A stretch of 35,025 bases of DNA from Spirochaetaceae bacterium (GCA_031280035.1 JAITHJ010000054.1:1-35025); one strand, 5' to 3'. Positions 26,036 to 34,584 are shown, numbered from the stretch's first letter. The notes: a model not told the origin generated them from the sequence alone. Made by a program: numbers and translations.

Positions 26036-26908
26036 TTACAATTTGAATATATCCGCATCTTTCTGATTCCCGCTGTTATCAGTCAATGCAGCCGCCGGTT
26101 CTGCTTCTGTTTTTATCTCGCCCTGTATATCTTTATCATCGTTTCGCGTATACCGGTCAAGAAGTGTACGAAGTTTTTGCAGAACTTCATCAGAAGATAA
26201 ATCATAGTACAACTGCGCGTCATACGCAAGCGAGATAGCGCCGGTTTCCTCAGAAACAACAAGAACCACAGCGTCTGAAGATTCCGACATACCGAGCGCA
26301 GCCCTGTGTCTTGTACCAAAACTTTTTCTTATATTTTGCTGCTCAGAAAGCGGAAGAAAGCACCCCGCAGCGGCTATTTTCCCATTTTGAATTATCATAG
26401 CGCCATCATGCAACGGGCCGTCAAACTGAAAAACCGTTACAATAAGCGTTGATGAGATTTCGCCGAAAATCCGTGTTCCCGTTCCGGTAACATTATTGAT
26501 ATTCGTACGGCGGGGAAACACGATAAGCATTCCTCTTCTCTGTTCGGATAATATCTCGGCAGCAGTTATCACCGCTTCAAGCTGGCCGGCGCGGGGTTTA
26601 TTTGTCGGCATAAAAATTTCAGTTATACCAAGCCTTATAATGATCTTTCGCAGTTCTGGCTGAAAAACTATAGCCATTGCTATAAAAAGTCCGGGCGTTA
26701 ATGATTTCAACAGCCAAAGAAGCGTACCAAGCTGAAAAACATAGGCAAAAGCATAAATTAAAGCGAGAAATCCCGCGCCCTTTATCAGCTGAAGAGCCTG
26801 AGTGCGAACAAGAATATCATACGCCTTGTAAATCAGGAAAGCAAGAATTGCCACATCAAGAACAGGCCTAATATAGGTATAAAATTCCAGAATCCGCGTC
26901 CACGTCAC
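26036..26908 (-). CDS. cdaA: Diadenylate cyclase, membrane type
   Basis: A 290-residue CdaA that makes the second messenger c-di-AMP from two ATP. Two or three membrane helices occupy about residues 13-90, followed by the DAC domain. Its motifs are DGA (168-170, in PLHDGAMI) and RHR (200-202, in GTRHRAALG). The C-terminal tail of about 40 residues is charged and acidic. The GTG start is the first in-frame candidate and has AAGATG a few bases upstream; a weak promoter would place transcription close to it. It heads an operon with cdaR, DUF2225, truA, comEC and rsmA. The usual glmM partner is absent. Confidence 0.93.
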   Translation of the reverse strand: MTWTRILEFYTYIRPVLDVAILAFLIYKAYDILVRTQALQLIKGAGFLALIYAFAYVFQLGTLLWLLKSLTPGLFIAMAIVFQPELRKIIIRLGITEIFMPTNKPRAGQLEAVITAAEILSEQRRGMLIVFPRRTNINNVTGTGTRIFGEISSTLIVTVFQFDGPLHDGAMIIQNGKIAAAGCFLPLSEQQNIRKSFGTRHRAALGMSESSDAVVLVVSEETGAISLAYDAQLYYDLSSDEVLQKLRTLLDRYTRNDDKDIQGEIKTEAEPAAALTDNSGNQKDADIFKL

Positions 26909-27033
26909 GGTATCATCTTAACGCCTTGAACAAATATTGGCAAGGCCGCCGGTAAAATCTTACACCCACGCATAGTTTCCAGACGAAAGCCGATCAGATT
27001 TTCCTGCACGGGCGGCTTAACAAAGACAGAGGA

Positions 27034-27062
27034 TTGAAAAAAATACGCCTTTACGATATTAT
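27034..27062 (+). promoter_or_regulatory. Sigma70-type promoter for the glycine-rich lipoprotein genes
   Basis: TTGAAA (27034-27039), 17 bases, then TATTAT (27057-27062), each five of six to consensus. The predicted start is near 27069, about 49 bases upstream of the ATG at 27118, with AAGGGAG between. Confidence 0.6.
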
Positions 27063-27078
27063 GAATATACTTTCATAA
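27059..27078. promoter_or_regulatory. Inverted repeat overlapping the -10 box, operator-like
   Basis: TTATGAA (27059-27065) and TTCATAA (27072-27078) are perfect inverted copies spaced by TATACT. They cover the end of the -10 hexamer and the predicted transcription start of the lipoprotein gene, where a repressor would block initiation. Confidence 0.4.
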
Positions 27079-27117
27079 TAAAAATTGGCAACACATTTTA
27101 AGGGAGTTTTTAAAGAT

Positions 27118-28584
27118 ATGAATTATAGAGCAATACAACGATTTGGATTTCTTTTTATAGCGTTTATTATAGCGGGATGTACTGTACAAGGCGTCTCCGA
27201 TGATAATGGAGAACCCGCCGGAGGTTCTTCTGGCCCTGTTTATAAGGCTGCGGTAAGAGTTAATTATCCGGCGCTTGGTTCATACGTATTTAGTCCGGCG
27301 GCGGTTGAAACCAAAGGAGTCGCCTCGAAAACAAAGGTAAGCATTACGATAACGCCAAAAGAAGGCGTGGCGATTTCCGCTCCTCCCACAGTAACCACAA
27401 CAGACGGCGTTACTGTCAGCGTATCCAATACCGAAGACAATACTAATATGGTAGTCTCATGGCAAATGCCGCCATGCAATATAATTGTAGACTTTGCATT
27501 TGAAACAACAGCGATATCAATCAATCAGCTAAAGAACATTGACGCCGGTACAAATGCCACACTCTATCCGCTGTTTGATCCAGGCTGCGTATTATATCAA
27601 ATTACAACAGTTACGGATGCTGTAACTATTACGCCGACGGCGTTTTACGATAACGCAAGCCTGCAAAAACGGATTGGCAGCGGTAACTTTGAACCATTAG
27701 AAAACGGAAGTTCGTTTACTGTATCTATTAATGAAAATCAGTCAAAAAAAATTTACATTAAAGTTATAATAGATGATGGTATTTCAAATCTTGTCTATAC
27801 AATTTATGTCAGGAATACAAAAGCCGTACAAGACGGACTTTCATGGACAAATGACGCCGACTGGGTTGTGCCGGCGACAGGATGCTATCTTGTTAAGGTA
27901 CGCGGCGCTCAGGGCGAAAAAGGCGTAAACTCAACCGGCAGCGATAATGGCGCCGGCGCGCAAAACGGCAAAGGCGGTTATGGCGAAGGTAAATTATTTC
28001 TGGAAGCCGGTACCACTCTTAAAATAATCGCTGATGGAAGCGGCGGTTTAGGCGGTAACGGCGCGTCCGGCAACGGCGGTTTAGGCGGTAAAGGCGGTAC
28101 GGGCGGCGGCATGGCGGCAATTAAGAGCGAAGAATCCTTTATTATTGTCGCAGGCGGCGGCGGCGGCGGCGGTGGCGGCGGAAATGGCAATGCAGGAGTC
28201 GGCGGCGGCGGCGGCGGGGTAAACCGTAACGGATCAAAAGGCAACAACGGCAGTTCGTGGAGTTCTTCAGGAACCGGCGGAAATGGCGGAACCGGCGCAA
28301 CAGTAGATGCCAACGGCGGGAATGGCAGCGTAAGCGGCGGCGGAACCGGTTTTGCAGGCGGCGGCGACGGCAAACAAAAAGGCGGCGGCGGCGGCGGCGG
28401 GAACGGTTATAAGAACGGCGGCGGCGGCGGCGGCGCATCAAAATCGGGCGGCGGCGGCGGCGGCGGCGGCGGTTCGGGTTACGCGGATACTATGAAATTT
28501 ATCCCCGGAACGTTGCAGGGATCCGACAACAGCCAAGATGGAAACGGAATGGTTGAAGCTATTTGGCTGGGGGCTTTTAATTGA
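27118..28584 (+). CDS. Lipoprotein with cadherin-like and ALK-type glycine-rich domains (copy 1)
   Basis: A 488-residue lipoprotein from the ATG at 27118, which has AAGGGAG upstream; an upstream TTG frame is less likely. Lipobox IIAGC puts the anchored Cys at 21, followed by TVQGVS. Next is a domain with NYPALGSYVF, then a cadherin-like beta sandwich (about 135-240), ending YTIYVRN. The last part (about 250-488) opens with a VVPATGCYLVKVRGAQG strand and turns into long glycine blocks such as IIVAGGGGGGGG, ending with SGYADT. This matches the glycine-rich ligand-binding domain of the animal ALK receptor (Pfam Gly_rich), known also from bacterial surface proteins. Surface exposure is likely but the partner is unknown. 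It resembles the next gene closely at both ends. Confidence 0.85.
   Translation: MNYRAIQRFGFLFIAFIIAGCTVQGVSDDNGEPAGGSSGPVYKAAVRVNYPALGSYVFSPAAVETKGVASKTKVSITITPKEGVAISAPPTVTTTDGVTVSVSNTEDNTNMVVSWQMPPCNIIVDFAFETTAISINQLKNIDAGTNATLYPLFDPGCVLYQITTVTDAVTITPTAFYDNASLQKRIGSGNFEPLENGSSFTVSINENQSKKIYIKVIIDDGISNLVYTIYVRNTKAVQDGLSWTNDADWVVPATGCYLVKVRGAQGEKGVNSTGSDNGAGAQNGKGGYGEGKLFLEAGTTLKIIADGSGGLGGNGASGNGGLGGKGGTGGGMAAIKSEESFIIVAGGGGGGGGGGNGNAGVGGGGGGVNRNGSKGNNGSSWSSSGTGGNGGTGATVDANGGNGSVSGGGTGFAGGGDGKQKGGGGGGGNGYKNGGGGGGASKSGGGGGGGGGSGYADTMKFIPGTLQGSDNSQDGNGMVEAIWLGAFN
28447..28473 (+). repeat. (GGC)n glycine-coding tract, copy 1
   Basis: An almost pure GGC run of nine units at the end of copy 1, followed by ttcgggtta and a GCGGATAC stretch. 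Similar shorter runs occur earlier in the gene (about 28153, 28381 and 28418). All are in frame, so a change of unit number would alter the glycine count without breaking the frame. Confidence 0.85.
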
Positions 28585-28659
28585 ATGAATGTCTACATGG
28601 TTTCCTGCAAAACAAAATTTATAGAAATCTATTATATATAAAGTAAAGAAGGTATAAAT

Positions 28660-30486
28660 ATGCAAATGAAAAAATTTTTATACGGCGCTTTCTGTACAGC
28701 GGCGTTTAGTATAATAAGCTGCTCAGTACAGGGCGTATCGGAAGAGAACGCAAAAAACGCGCCGCCATCGCCGAAAGCAAACGCGCCGTTTTTACTCAAT
28801 GTCTCGGTCTTTGTGGACGCTGAAGAGCTTGCACTAACGCCGCAATTCAGCAGCAATGTACTCTCCTACGAAGCTTCATTCCGAAGACCGCAAACGGGTA
28901 TGACGACCCGCATAACCATCAACGCCGAAACCGGTAATCCGGGCTGGAATGTCAATATGTCATCGAATTTACCTCCTGTAATCCAAACAATTACACGTTC
29001 TGGAAATCAGTTCAATGTGATAATGACATCCAGCGGACAGATTACTCTGGAAGTAACCGACGGCAAACTCATAACCGCATATTCAATCGATATTGCGCTG
29101 GTCGATCCCGGAATGTACCGTGTGCTTCAAGTAACATCCAATTATCCCTCGCTTGGCTCATACAGATTTGATCATACAAAAGTAGAACACTACGGCGTTC
29201 AAAACGGCACAACGGTTTCCATGACGGTAACTCCGCCGGGCAACTATATCAAGACAAGCGCATTGCCGGTGGTAACAACCATAAACGGCGTTGCTGTAAC
29301 CGTAAACGGATCTGTTCCCGACGACAATGAAACGGCAACATTTTCATGGGTAATGCCCGAAGACGATATTACTATATTACTTTCATTCGAGACATTTATC
29401 CTAACAATGAATCATCTTATCAATTTAGCCGTTGATGACACTGATACGTTAAATCCTGAATTCGATCCTTTGATATTTGAATATCAGCTTACAACAACAG
29501 AAACAAGCGTATCTGTTACGCCATTCGCTTTTCATTTGGCGGATATTACTAAAAAAATTGATGGCGGCGCGGCAGCGGAGGTTGACAACGAAACTCCAGT
29601 TGCGGTATCCGTTGCCACTGATAATTCGCATACATTAAAAATTACAGTTTCCGCAGCCGGATACACAGATAACGAGTATACTATCTATATAAGAAATATT
29701 TATACGGTCAGTCAGCCAGACGGCGAAGTTATCAGCGCTTCAAAAACATGGAATTCGCCCGCAAAAGGACGTTACCGTTTTGAAGTTTATGGAGCGCAGG
29801 GCGCAGCCGGCGGCAATTCGGGCGCAGCCGGCGGCAAAGGCGGTAAAAGCGCAGGCGAAATTTTACTGGAATACGGAGAAGAATTTGCCGTCATTACAGG
29901 CGTTCAAGGCGGCGTTGGAAGCGTAGAAACCGGCGGCGCATCAGTCGGCGGGAGAGGCGGCGGCACAACCCGTATCAGGAAAGGAAGCGATTATCTTGTT
30001 GCAGGCGGCGGAGGCGGCGGAGGCGGCAAAGGCTCTGGCAGCGGCGGCAGCGGCGGCGGCGGCGGCGGCGCAAACACGAGCGGTTTCCCTGGCGTCAATG
30101 GTACCGCCAGCGCAACCAATAATGACTGCTGCGGAGGCAGGGGAGGAGGCGCAACAACAACGGCGCATGGCGGCGGCGGCGGCGGCGGCTCTTACAATAG
30201 CAGAGAGCATTATGGAAATCCCGGGACAGCAGGTTCTAATTCAGGACCCGGCACCGGAGGATTTGGCGACAAGTGGAACGGAAATCTCGGCGGCGGCGGC
30301 GGCGCGGGGGGAGAAGGTCATAAAAATGGCGGCGGCGGCGGCGGCGGCGCGGCGCGTGCAGGCGGCGGCGGCGGCGGCGGCGGTTCGGGTTATGCGGATA
30401 CGAATAAATTCAGCACTATCCAAAGCGAAACCGGCGTACATACTGGGAACGGAAAAGTAGTGATTACCTGGCTTGGCTGCCGCTAA
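28660..30486 (+). CDS. Lipoprotein with cadherin-like and ALK-type glycine-rich domains (copy 2)
   Basis: A 608-residue paralogue of the preceding protein, with an extra N-terminal domain. The signal peptide ends in IISC (Cys 21), followed by SVQGVS as in copy 1. Beta domains follow: one ending near YSIDIAL, one with NYPSLGSYRF as in copy 1, and a cadherin-like one ending YTIYIRN. A glycine-rich ALK-type domain then starts at GRYRFEVYGAQG and contains VAGGGGGGGG and a final GSGYADTNKF. An odd CC (NNDCCGG) lies in the glycine region. AGAAGG precedes the ATG by seven bases. The gap after copy 1 is 75 bases with no terminator, so the pair is probably one transcript; a local promoter is not excluded. 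The function is unknown. Confidence 0.85.
   Translation: MQMKKFLYGAFCTAAFSIISCSVQGVSEENAKNAPPSPKANAPFLLNVSVFVDAEELALTPQFSSNVLSYEASFRRPQTGMTTRITINAETGNPGWNVNMSSNLPPVIQTITRSGNQFNVIMTSSGQITLEVTDGKLITAYSIDIALVDPGMYRVLQVTSNYPSLGSYRFDHTKVEHYGVQNGTTVSMTVTPPGNYIKTSALPVVTTINGVAVTVNGSVPDDNETATFSWVMPEDDITILLSFETFILTMNHLINLAVDDTDTLNPEFDPLIFEYQLTTTETSVSVTPFAFHLADITKKIDGGAAAEVDNETPVAVSVATDNSHTLKITVSAAGYTDNEYTIYIRNIYTVSQPDGEVISASKTWNSPAKGRYRFEVYGAQGAAGGNSGAAGGKGGKSAGEILLEYGEEFAVITGVQGGVGSVETGGASVGGRGGGTTRIRKGSDYLVAGGGGGGGGKGSGSGGSGGGGGGANTSGFPGVNGTASATNNDCCGGRGGGATTTAHGGGGGGGSYNSREHYGNPGTAGSNSGPGTGGFGDKWNGNLGGGGGAGGEGHKNGGGGGGGAARAGGGGGGGGSGYADTNKFSTIQSETGVHTGNGKVVITWLGCR
30328..30383 (+). repeat. (GGC)n glycine-coding tracts, copy 2
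   Basis: Two GGC runs of about seven units each, separated by a short GCGCGTGCA block. The second is followed by the same TTCGGGTTA and GCGGATAC bases as in copy 1, so the two gene ends share about 40 nearly identical bases. Confidence 0.85.
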
Positions 30487-30492
30487 AAAAGA

Positions 30493-30543
30493 ACCGGCGT
30501 TAAACGCCGGTACGCGCCTGCGCCGTACTACTGCGGCGCAGGC
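30493..30543. terminator. Bidirectional double hairpin between convergent genes
   Basis: ACCGGCGT-taa-ACGCCGGT (30493-30511) is a perfect eight-pair hairpin, and GCCTGCGCCG-tactactg-CGGCGCAGGC (30516-30543) a perfect ten-pair hairpin. An A run lies before the first (read as T on the minus strand) and a T-rich ATTCTTTT after the second. They separate the copy 2 gene from the convergent YidC-sulfatase gene. Confidence 0.8.
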
Positions 30544-30566
30544 AATTCTTTTACTGGAGTCATGAA

Positions 30567-33257
30567 TCAATTATTTCCGGTTTCTACTTGACTCCAGTTC
30601 TCCGGCTTAAAAATATTATCGTGAACATGCATCCACTGATCTTTTTTTATATTAAAAACACGTTTTCCTCTTAAATCACGACTAATATGCCAAAGAGCAG
30701 CAGTAGTAATCGTTGCGCCCTGTTCTTTATCCGCCGTAATTGTTTTTCCTGTAAATGGATTACGCGCCTCAACGATAAGACCGCGCGCTGCAATGTCCGG
30801 CGTATCAGCATTAGTCATAAAATCCATATTGACCTGTAACGGAGCGCTGTTATTGAAATCCTTTACAAGGAACAGCGGGTTATAACTTTCAACTATTCCT
30901 CCATTGGGAAGTTTAATATTGTCTGGAAAAGGGCTTGAACCGCCCCATCCATGATCTGAAACAATAATAATCCGTGTATTATCATACACGCCGTTCTTTT
31001 TAAGAAAATCAAAAAATTTCCCTAAAAGAATAAACGTCGCCATATTTACATGATAATGGGTTTCTTGCGCGAACGGGCCGTTTCCCCTATTGGAAATCTC
31101 TGACGCAGGTTCATAAGACGGGACATCAAAATAAGCGGGTTCATGAGTTAAGTTATTTACAATTATATTTGCAAAAGATTCATCATCGTTTGTTACGCGG
31201 GTAATTCGGGACAGAAAACTCAAGAATGAATAATCATCTAACATCAAACGAGAATAAGCCGCGTCCTTTTCTTTGAAAGATGCGGTAGAAAAATAATCGC
31301 CGTGATCATAAAAAAATTTATGCAGTGTAAGCGGCATAAATTTTAACAGTGAGTACCGCACCAGACAGTAACTTAACTTTTTATAATAAGAAATGTATTC
31401 AAATTCCTTATGTTCAGAAAGATAATAACTCAAATAATCATGTTCATTATCCGCAACTTTTATATCATCTCCAATGTCGTATAATTCACCGTTCATCCAC
31501 GGCAAATTACTTACGGTAACGTTAAATCCTCCATTCGACATAAGAGTGGGCAGCATATAGAGCGCTTCGTGAAATTTCTTTTCCAGAAGCTCGTCAGAAC
31601 GTTTTTGAATTTCCAGCGGAGTATATTCATAACCGCCAAATACCGGCGGCGCTCCCAGTGTGGTAACAGGTCCAAAAGATACGCAATTTGGATAATAGGT
31701 AAATCCGCTCCATGATTCCAGCAACTCAGGTTTCTCTCTAAAAATAAAGGGAACATAACCTGAAATACCTCTGTCGCACATGATAACGAGTACATTACGC
31801 GACGTCTTTGAAAAAGTATAAACGCTGTTGAGGTTCTCCGGCGTTATCTCATTGACGGCGCCGCTTCCGGCTCTATTCATAAAAGAGCGGTTTATCTTTA
31901 CTATGTTGAATATGCCCAGCGCTATAAAAACGCCTATCATGATACTTGGTATGGCGAACGCCGCATGGCGGCGTTTTATACGCAGAAGAAATAAAACAAA
32001 CGCGCATACAGCTATGATTGCAGCGATATTTATCAATTTTTCATGTCTTGGAGCGGATGTGAACTGTGCAAAAACCAAATCGGGAAGCATGAAACCATAA
32101 TTACCTCCAAATACAAACGTATTCAAAACGGCGACCGCCAAAAGAATCGCCGTGAATGCGGCAATCAATACGCGCATTGAAGAGCGCGCCATAATAAAAA
32201 AGCCAAACGCCCATAAAAACACGCCGCTTGCCTGAAGCATTGTTATCCCAATAAACGGCAAAGGAGAATTGAACGGTTTAATATTTGAAAATTCCTCCGC
32301 GCTTGACGCAATAAGCGTTGAAGGAACAAAAAAGCCGGCCAGCAGCATAAGCGCAAGCAGAGACAGTACAAAAAGACGCGTACAATATGCCGTATCTTGC
32401 ATAGCGGGCTTCACAGCGCGCCAAAACGCGGCAGCTATCCGCCTCAACAAAAAAAGCGCGGGAACAGCAAGCGCGGCGCATGCAATAACAAGCCTCTTTA
32501 TAAAAACCCCGTCGTGTATAAAAAGCACATAAAACGCCAGCATACACGCCGCGCCGCCAAGCGCATAAAAACCTATGCGCTTTACGCTCTTGTTTCTTTC
32601 AGCGAAATTCTTTATCAGGCTGTAAAGATTATTGCATGTCCAGTAGAGGACAAGCCCCGCAGGAGAATTATAAAGCAGAATAAGAAACAGCGCGGCCATT
32701 CCGTAAAGCTGGATTTTCTCTTTCAGCGCAAAGCCGCGCGTATACAGTACGCTTGAAGCGCAGTTGATAGCCGTCATTAAAACGGGAAGGATGTTGACGG
32801 CGAATCCGCAAATGTTTAACGCGCCGTCGCTTTTGCCTAAGTCTTTAATAAATAAGAATGCCGTGCCGTTCAACGCTTCAAGGCCTGATAAAAAATGATA
32901 CGCCGCTATGAAGAAAGGAATTTGTATGATAAGGCCAAGGCTGCTGCGCAGCGAGTACACCGGATGATAATTATTCTGGCGGTACCATGCCGCAAGCATC
33001 ATATATCGTTCATCGCCGCGGAAAACGGCGCGTATGTTATCAACGGCGGGTTTGAGCCGCTTCTGCATAGCGCGTTCCAGGCGCTGCTGGCGTTCGGCCA
33101 TGAAATAGAGCGGCAGGGTCAGCGTGCTGACGACCGCGCTTACGCCGACAACGGCAATCGCCGTATCATGAAAGATACGCCACACAAAAAGATATGAAAA
33201 CTCAATTATTGTTTCAAGCGGATAAATAAAAACAAAGTACCCTATATCCGAGATCAC
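30567..33257 (-). CDS. YidC/Oxa1-like membrane domain fused to an LtaS/sulfatase-like domain
   Basis: An 896-residue fusion. Residues about 1-220 resemble the YidC insertase: PLYFMAERQQRLERAMQKRL (49-68), LIIQIPFFIAAYHF (109-122) and the classic last helix NSPAGLVLYWTCNNLYSLI (197-215). The groove Arg that YidC carries five residues before the conserved Pro is Ser44. More membrane helices follow up to about residue 452. From 488 an alkaline-phosphatase-superfamily domain begins: D495 (VIMCDRG), a nucleophile-region Thr532/533 (FGPVTTLGAPP), H705 (LTHEPAYF) and D768-H769 (VSDHGWGG), as in LtaS phosphoglycerol transferases and sulfatases. It should face outward. GTG start with AAGGAG, 14 bases after the next gene. 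Roles of both halves are inferred from families. Confidence 0.85.
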   Translation of the reverse strand: MISDIGYFVFIYPLETIIEFSYLFVWRIFHDTAIAVVGVSAVVSTLTLPLYFMAERQQRLERAMQKRLKPAVDNIRAVFRGDERYMMLAAWYRQNNYHPVYSLRSSLGLIIQIPFFIAAYHFLSGLEALNGTAFLFIKDLGKSDGALNICGFAVNILPVLMTAINCASSVLYTRGFALKEKIQLYGMAALFLILLYNSPAGLVLYWTCNNLYSLIKNFAERNKSVKRIGFYALGGAACMLAFYVLFIHDGVFIKRLVIACAALAVPALFLLRRIAAAFWRAVKPAMQDTAYCTRLFVLSLLALMLLAGFFVPSTLIASSAEEFSNIKPFNSPLPFIGITMLQASGVFLWAFGFFIMARSSMRVLIAAFTAILLAVAVLNTFVFGGNYGFMLPDLVFAQFTSAPRHEKLINIAAIIAVCAFVLFLLRIKRRHAAFAIPSIMIGVFIALGIFNIVKINRSFMNRAGSGAVNEITPENLNSVYTFSKTSRNVLVIMCDRGISGYVPFIFREKPELLESWSGFTYYPNCVSFGPVTTLGAPPVFGGYEYTPLEIQKRSDELLEKKFHEALYMLPTLMSNGGFNVTVSNLPWMNGELYDIGDDIKVADNEHDYLSYYLSEHKEFEYISYYKKLSYCLVRYSLLKFMPLTLHKFFYDHGDYFSTASFKEKDAAYSRLMLDDYSFLSFLSRITRVTNDDESFANIIVNNLTHEPAYFDVPSYEPASEISNRGNGPFAQETHYHVNMATFILLGKFFDFLKKNGVYDNTRIIIVSDHGWGGSSPFPDNIKLPNGGIVESYNPLFLVKDFNNSAPLQVNMDFMTNADTPDIAARGLIVEARNPFTGKTITADKEQGATITTAALWHISRDLRGKRVFNIKKDQWMHVHDNIFKPENWSQVETGNN

Positions 33258-33270
33258 GCATTTCTCCTTG

Positions 33271-34584
33271 TCATAATTTTTCTATAAGCCCGCCGTCTTT
33301 GCGGCGTTTTCCGCCGGCATGTCCGCCGCGTTCTTTGTCCGGCATGACCGCGGCCAAAGACGCGGCTTTGGAAATCATGAAATCAGCCGTCCGTTTTCCG
33401 GCGGCGGCGCGGTATTGCCACGCGGTTTCTTTTGCCTTAACGCGCGCTTCTTTGAGCGCCGTGCTGTCAAGCGATTTTTGAATAATCGTTTTAATCTGCG
33501 GGAAATCCTGTTCGCGCAGTTCCACGCCGGTTTCCCGCAGCGTTTTGATCTGCCACAATTCGCGTTCGGGCAGGAACCACGCGTCGTACGGACGAAAGTC
33601 GAATTGATAATTGACATACAACACCGGCTTATCGCACAGGAACATATAGTCGAATATGATGCCGGAAAAATCCGAGATCATAATATCCGCCTTAGAAAGC
33701 GCGCCTATGTTATCGCGCTCATAATCCCAGATGACGTTTTTGCATGAAGCGTAGCGCGCGGTAAGCCGGTCAAGCGCGGTTCGTTCAGAAATGAGCGACT
33801 GCGGGTGCGGGCGCACGATAATCCGGCAGCCCGAACCGGCCAGCGGCGTAAGAAGCTTTTCGCCGTAACGCGAAAGCAGCGCGGACGCGCCCCACGACGG
33901 CGAAACGAGTACGGTAAGCTCATGATTTTGTCCGCGCGGCATTTCGGCGAGTCTTTTCCGGTACTCATCGAGGTAGCCGCATCCGACGGTAACAAGTTCT
34001 TTACGCGCCAGCGCGCGTACTTGTTCCACGCGCCGAATATCCTCGCCCTGATAGCCGCCTGTCATCAGGATCGAATCAAAGTAATCGAGGCCGAACATAC
34101 GGTACGTTGTCGCATCCGTAACGCCGTGAATGACGTGGGAATAGTGCCGGACGCCTTTTGAACGTTTCCATTGATAGACGTCAAGACCGGGCGTGGTCGC
34201 CAGCACAAAATCGGCGGAAATGAAATTAAGCCGCGCGAACCCTTTATTGCCCTTTGCGAGCAGTTCGCATTTGACGTGCGCATACTGAGCGTCAAACGCC
34301 GGATCGTCAGGCGAACCGGTCAGATAGAGGAGTTCGATGCCGCGGGCTTCAAACTCCTCCACGACGCCTTTGAAAAGCGACCAGTACCGTTTATCTTCGG
34401 CATAGATGACGAACCTGTTATCCGCCGCCGGTTTTCGTACGCCGCCGGTAAAAAACGCTTTGGCCTTAATCAAAAGGGCGTGAAATAGGAAATAAATAGT
34501 CGCCGCAATGCCGATAACTATTGAAAAAAGCACGCTTCCTGTTCCGGGATCAATATATAAGGGGAAAAGCACGATGTATCTCAT
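33271..34584 (-). CDS. CDP-glycerol glycerophosphotransferase family protein
   Basis: A 437-residue protein of the TagB/TagF glycerophosphotransferase family, which adds glycerol phosphate or a like unit from a CDP donor to a lipid-linked acceptor at the inner membrane face. The catalytic half has RPHPQS, then SKADIMISDFSGIIFDYMF and DKPVLYV, with the His-containing nucleotide-binding site. The N terminus is unusual: YIDPGTGSVLFSIVIG with one membrane segment (about 15-38), a motif found on proteins next to sulfatase-like transferases. The GC content is higher than that of the middle of the window. It lies 14 bases upstream of the YidC-sulfatase gene and shares its promoter. The polyol and acceptor are not known; a glycan polymer is the simplest guess. 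Confidence 0.85.
   Translation of the reverse strand: MRYIVLFPLYIDPGTGSVLFSIVIGIAATIYFLFHALLIKAKAFFTGGVRKPAADNRFVIYAEDKRYWSLFKGVVEEFEARGIELLYLTGSPDDPAFDAQYAHVKCELLAKGNKGFARLNFISADFVLATTPGLDVYQWKRSKGVRHYSHVIHGVTDATTYRMFGLDYFDSILMTGGYQGEDIRRVEQVRALARKELVTVGCGYLDEYRKRLAEMPRGQNHELTVLVSPSWGASALLSRYGEKLLTPLAGSGCRIIVRPHPQSLISERTALDRLTARYASCKNVIWDYERDNIGALSKADIMISDFSGIIFDYMFLCDKPVLYVNYQFDFRPYDAWFLPERELWQIKTLRETGVELREQDFPQIKTIIQKSLDSTALKEARVKAKETAWQYRAAAGKRTADFMISKAASLAAVMPDKERGGHAGGKRRKDGGLIEKL

Noticed and set aside
26915-26943. Minus-strand TTGCCA-17-TAAGAT as the cdaA promoter
   Set aside because: Each box matches only four or so consensus bases and would place the start of transcription on the GTG codon itself; too weak to annotate.
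27978-28441. Long open frames on the minus strand through the glycine-rich genes (proline- or arginine-rich)
   Set aside because: They are mirror frames of the GGC runs (GCC/CCG/CGC codons), have no ribosome site and no family, and appear only because repeats lack stops.
29941-30570. Alanine-rich open frames on both strands in the copy 2 gene
   Set aside because: Shifted readings of the same GGC runs; composition is an artefact of the repeat.
30567-33257. Reading the gene as an ordinary YidC insertase
   Set aside because: Its groove Arg is missing and most of the protein is unrelated to YidC, so the plain yidC name would mislead.
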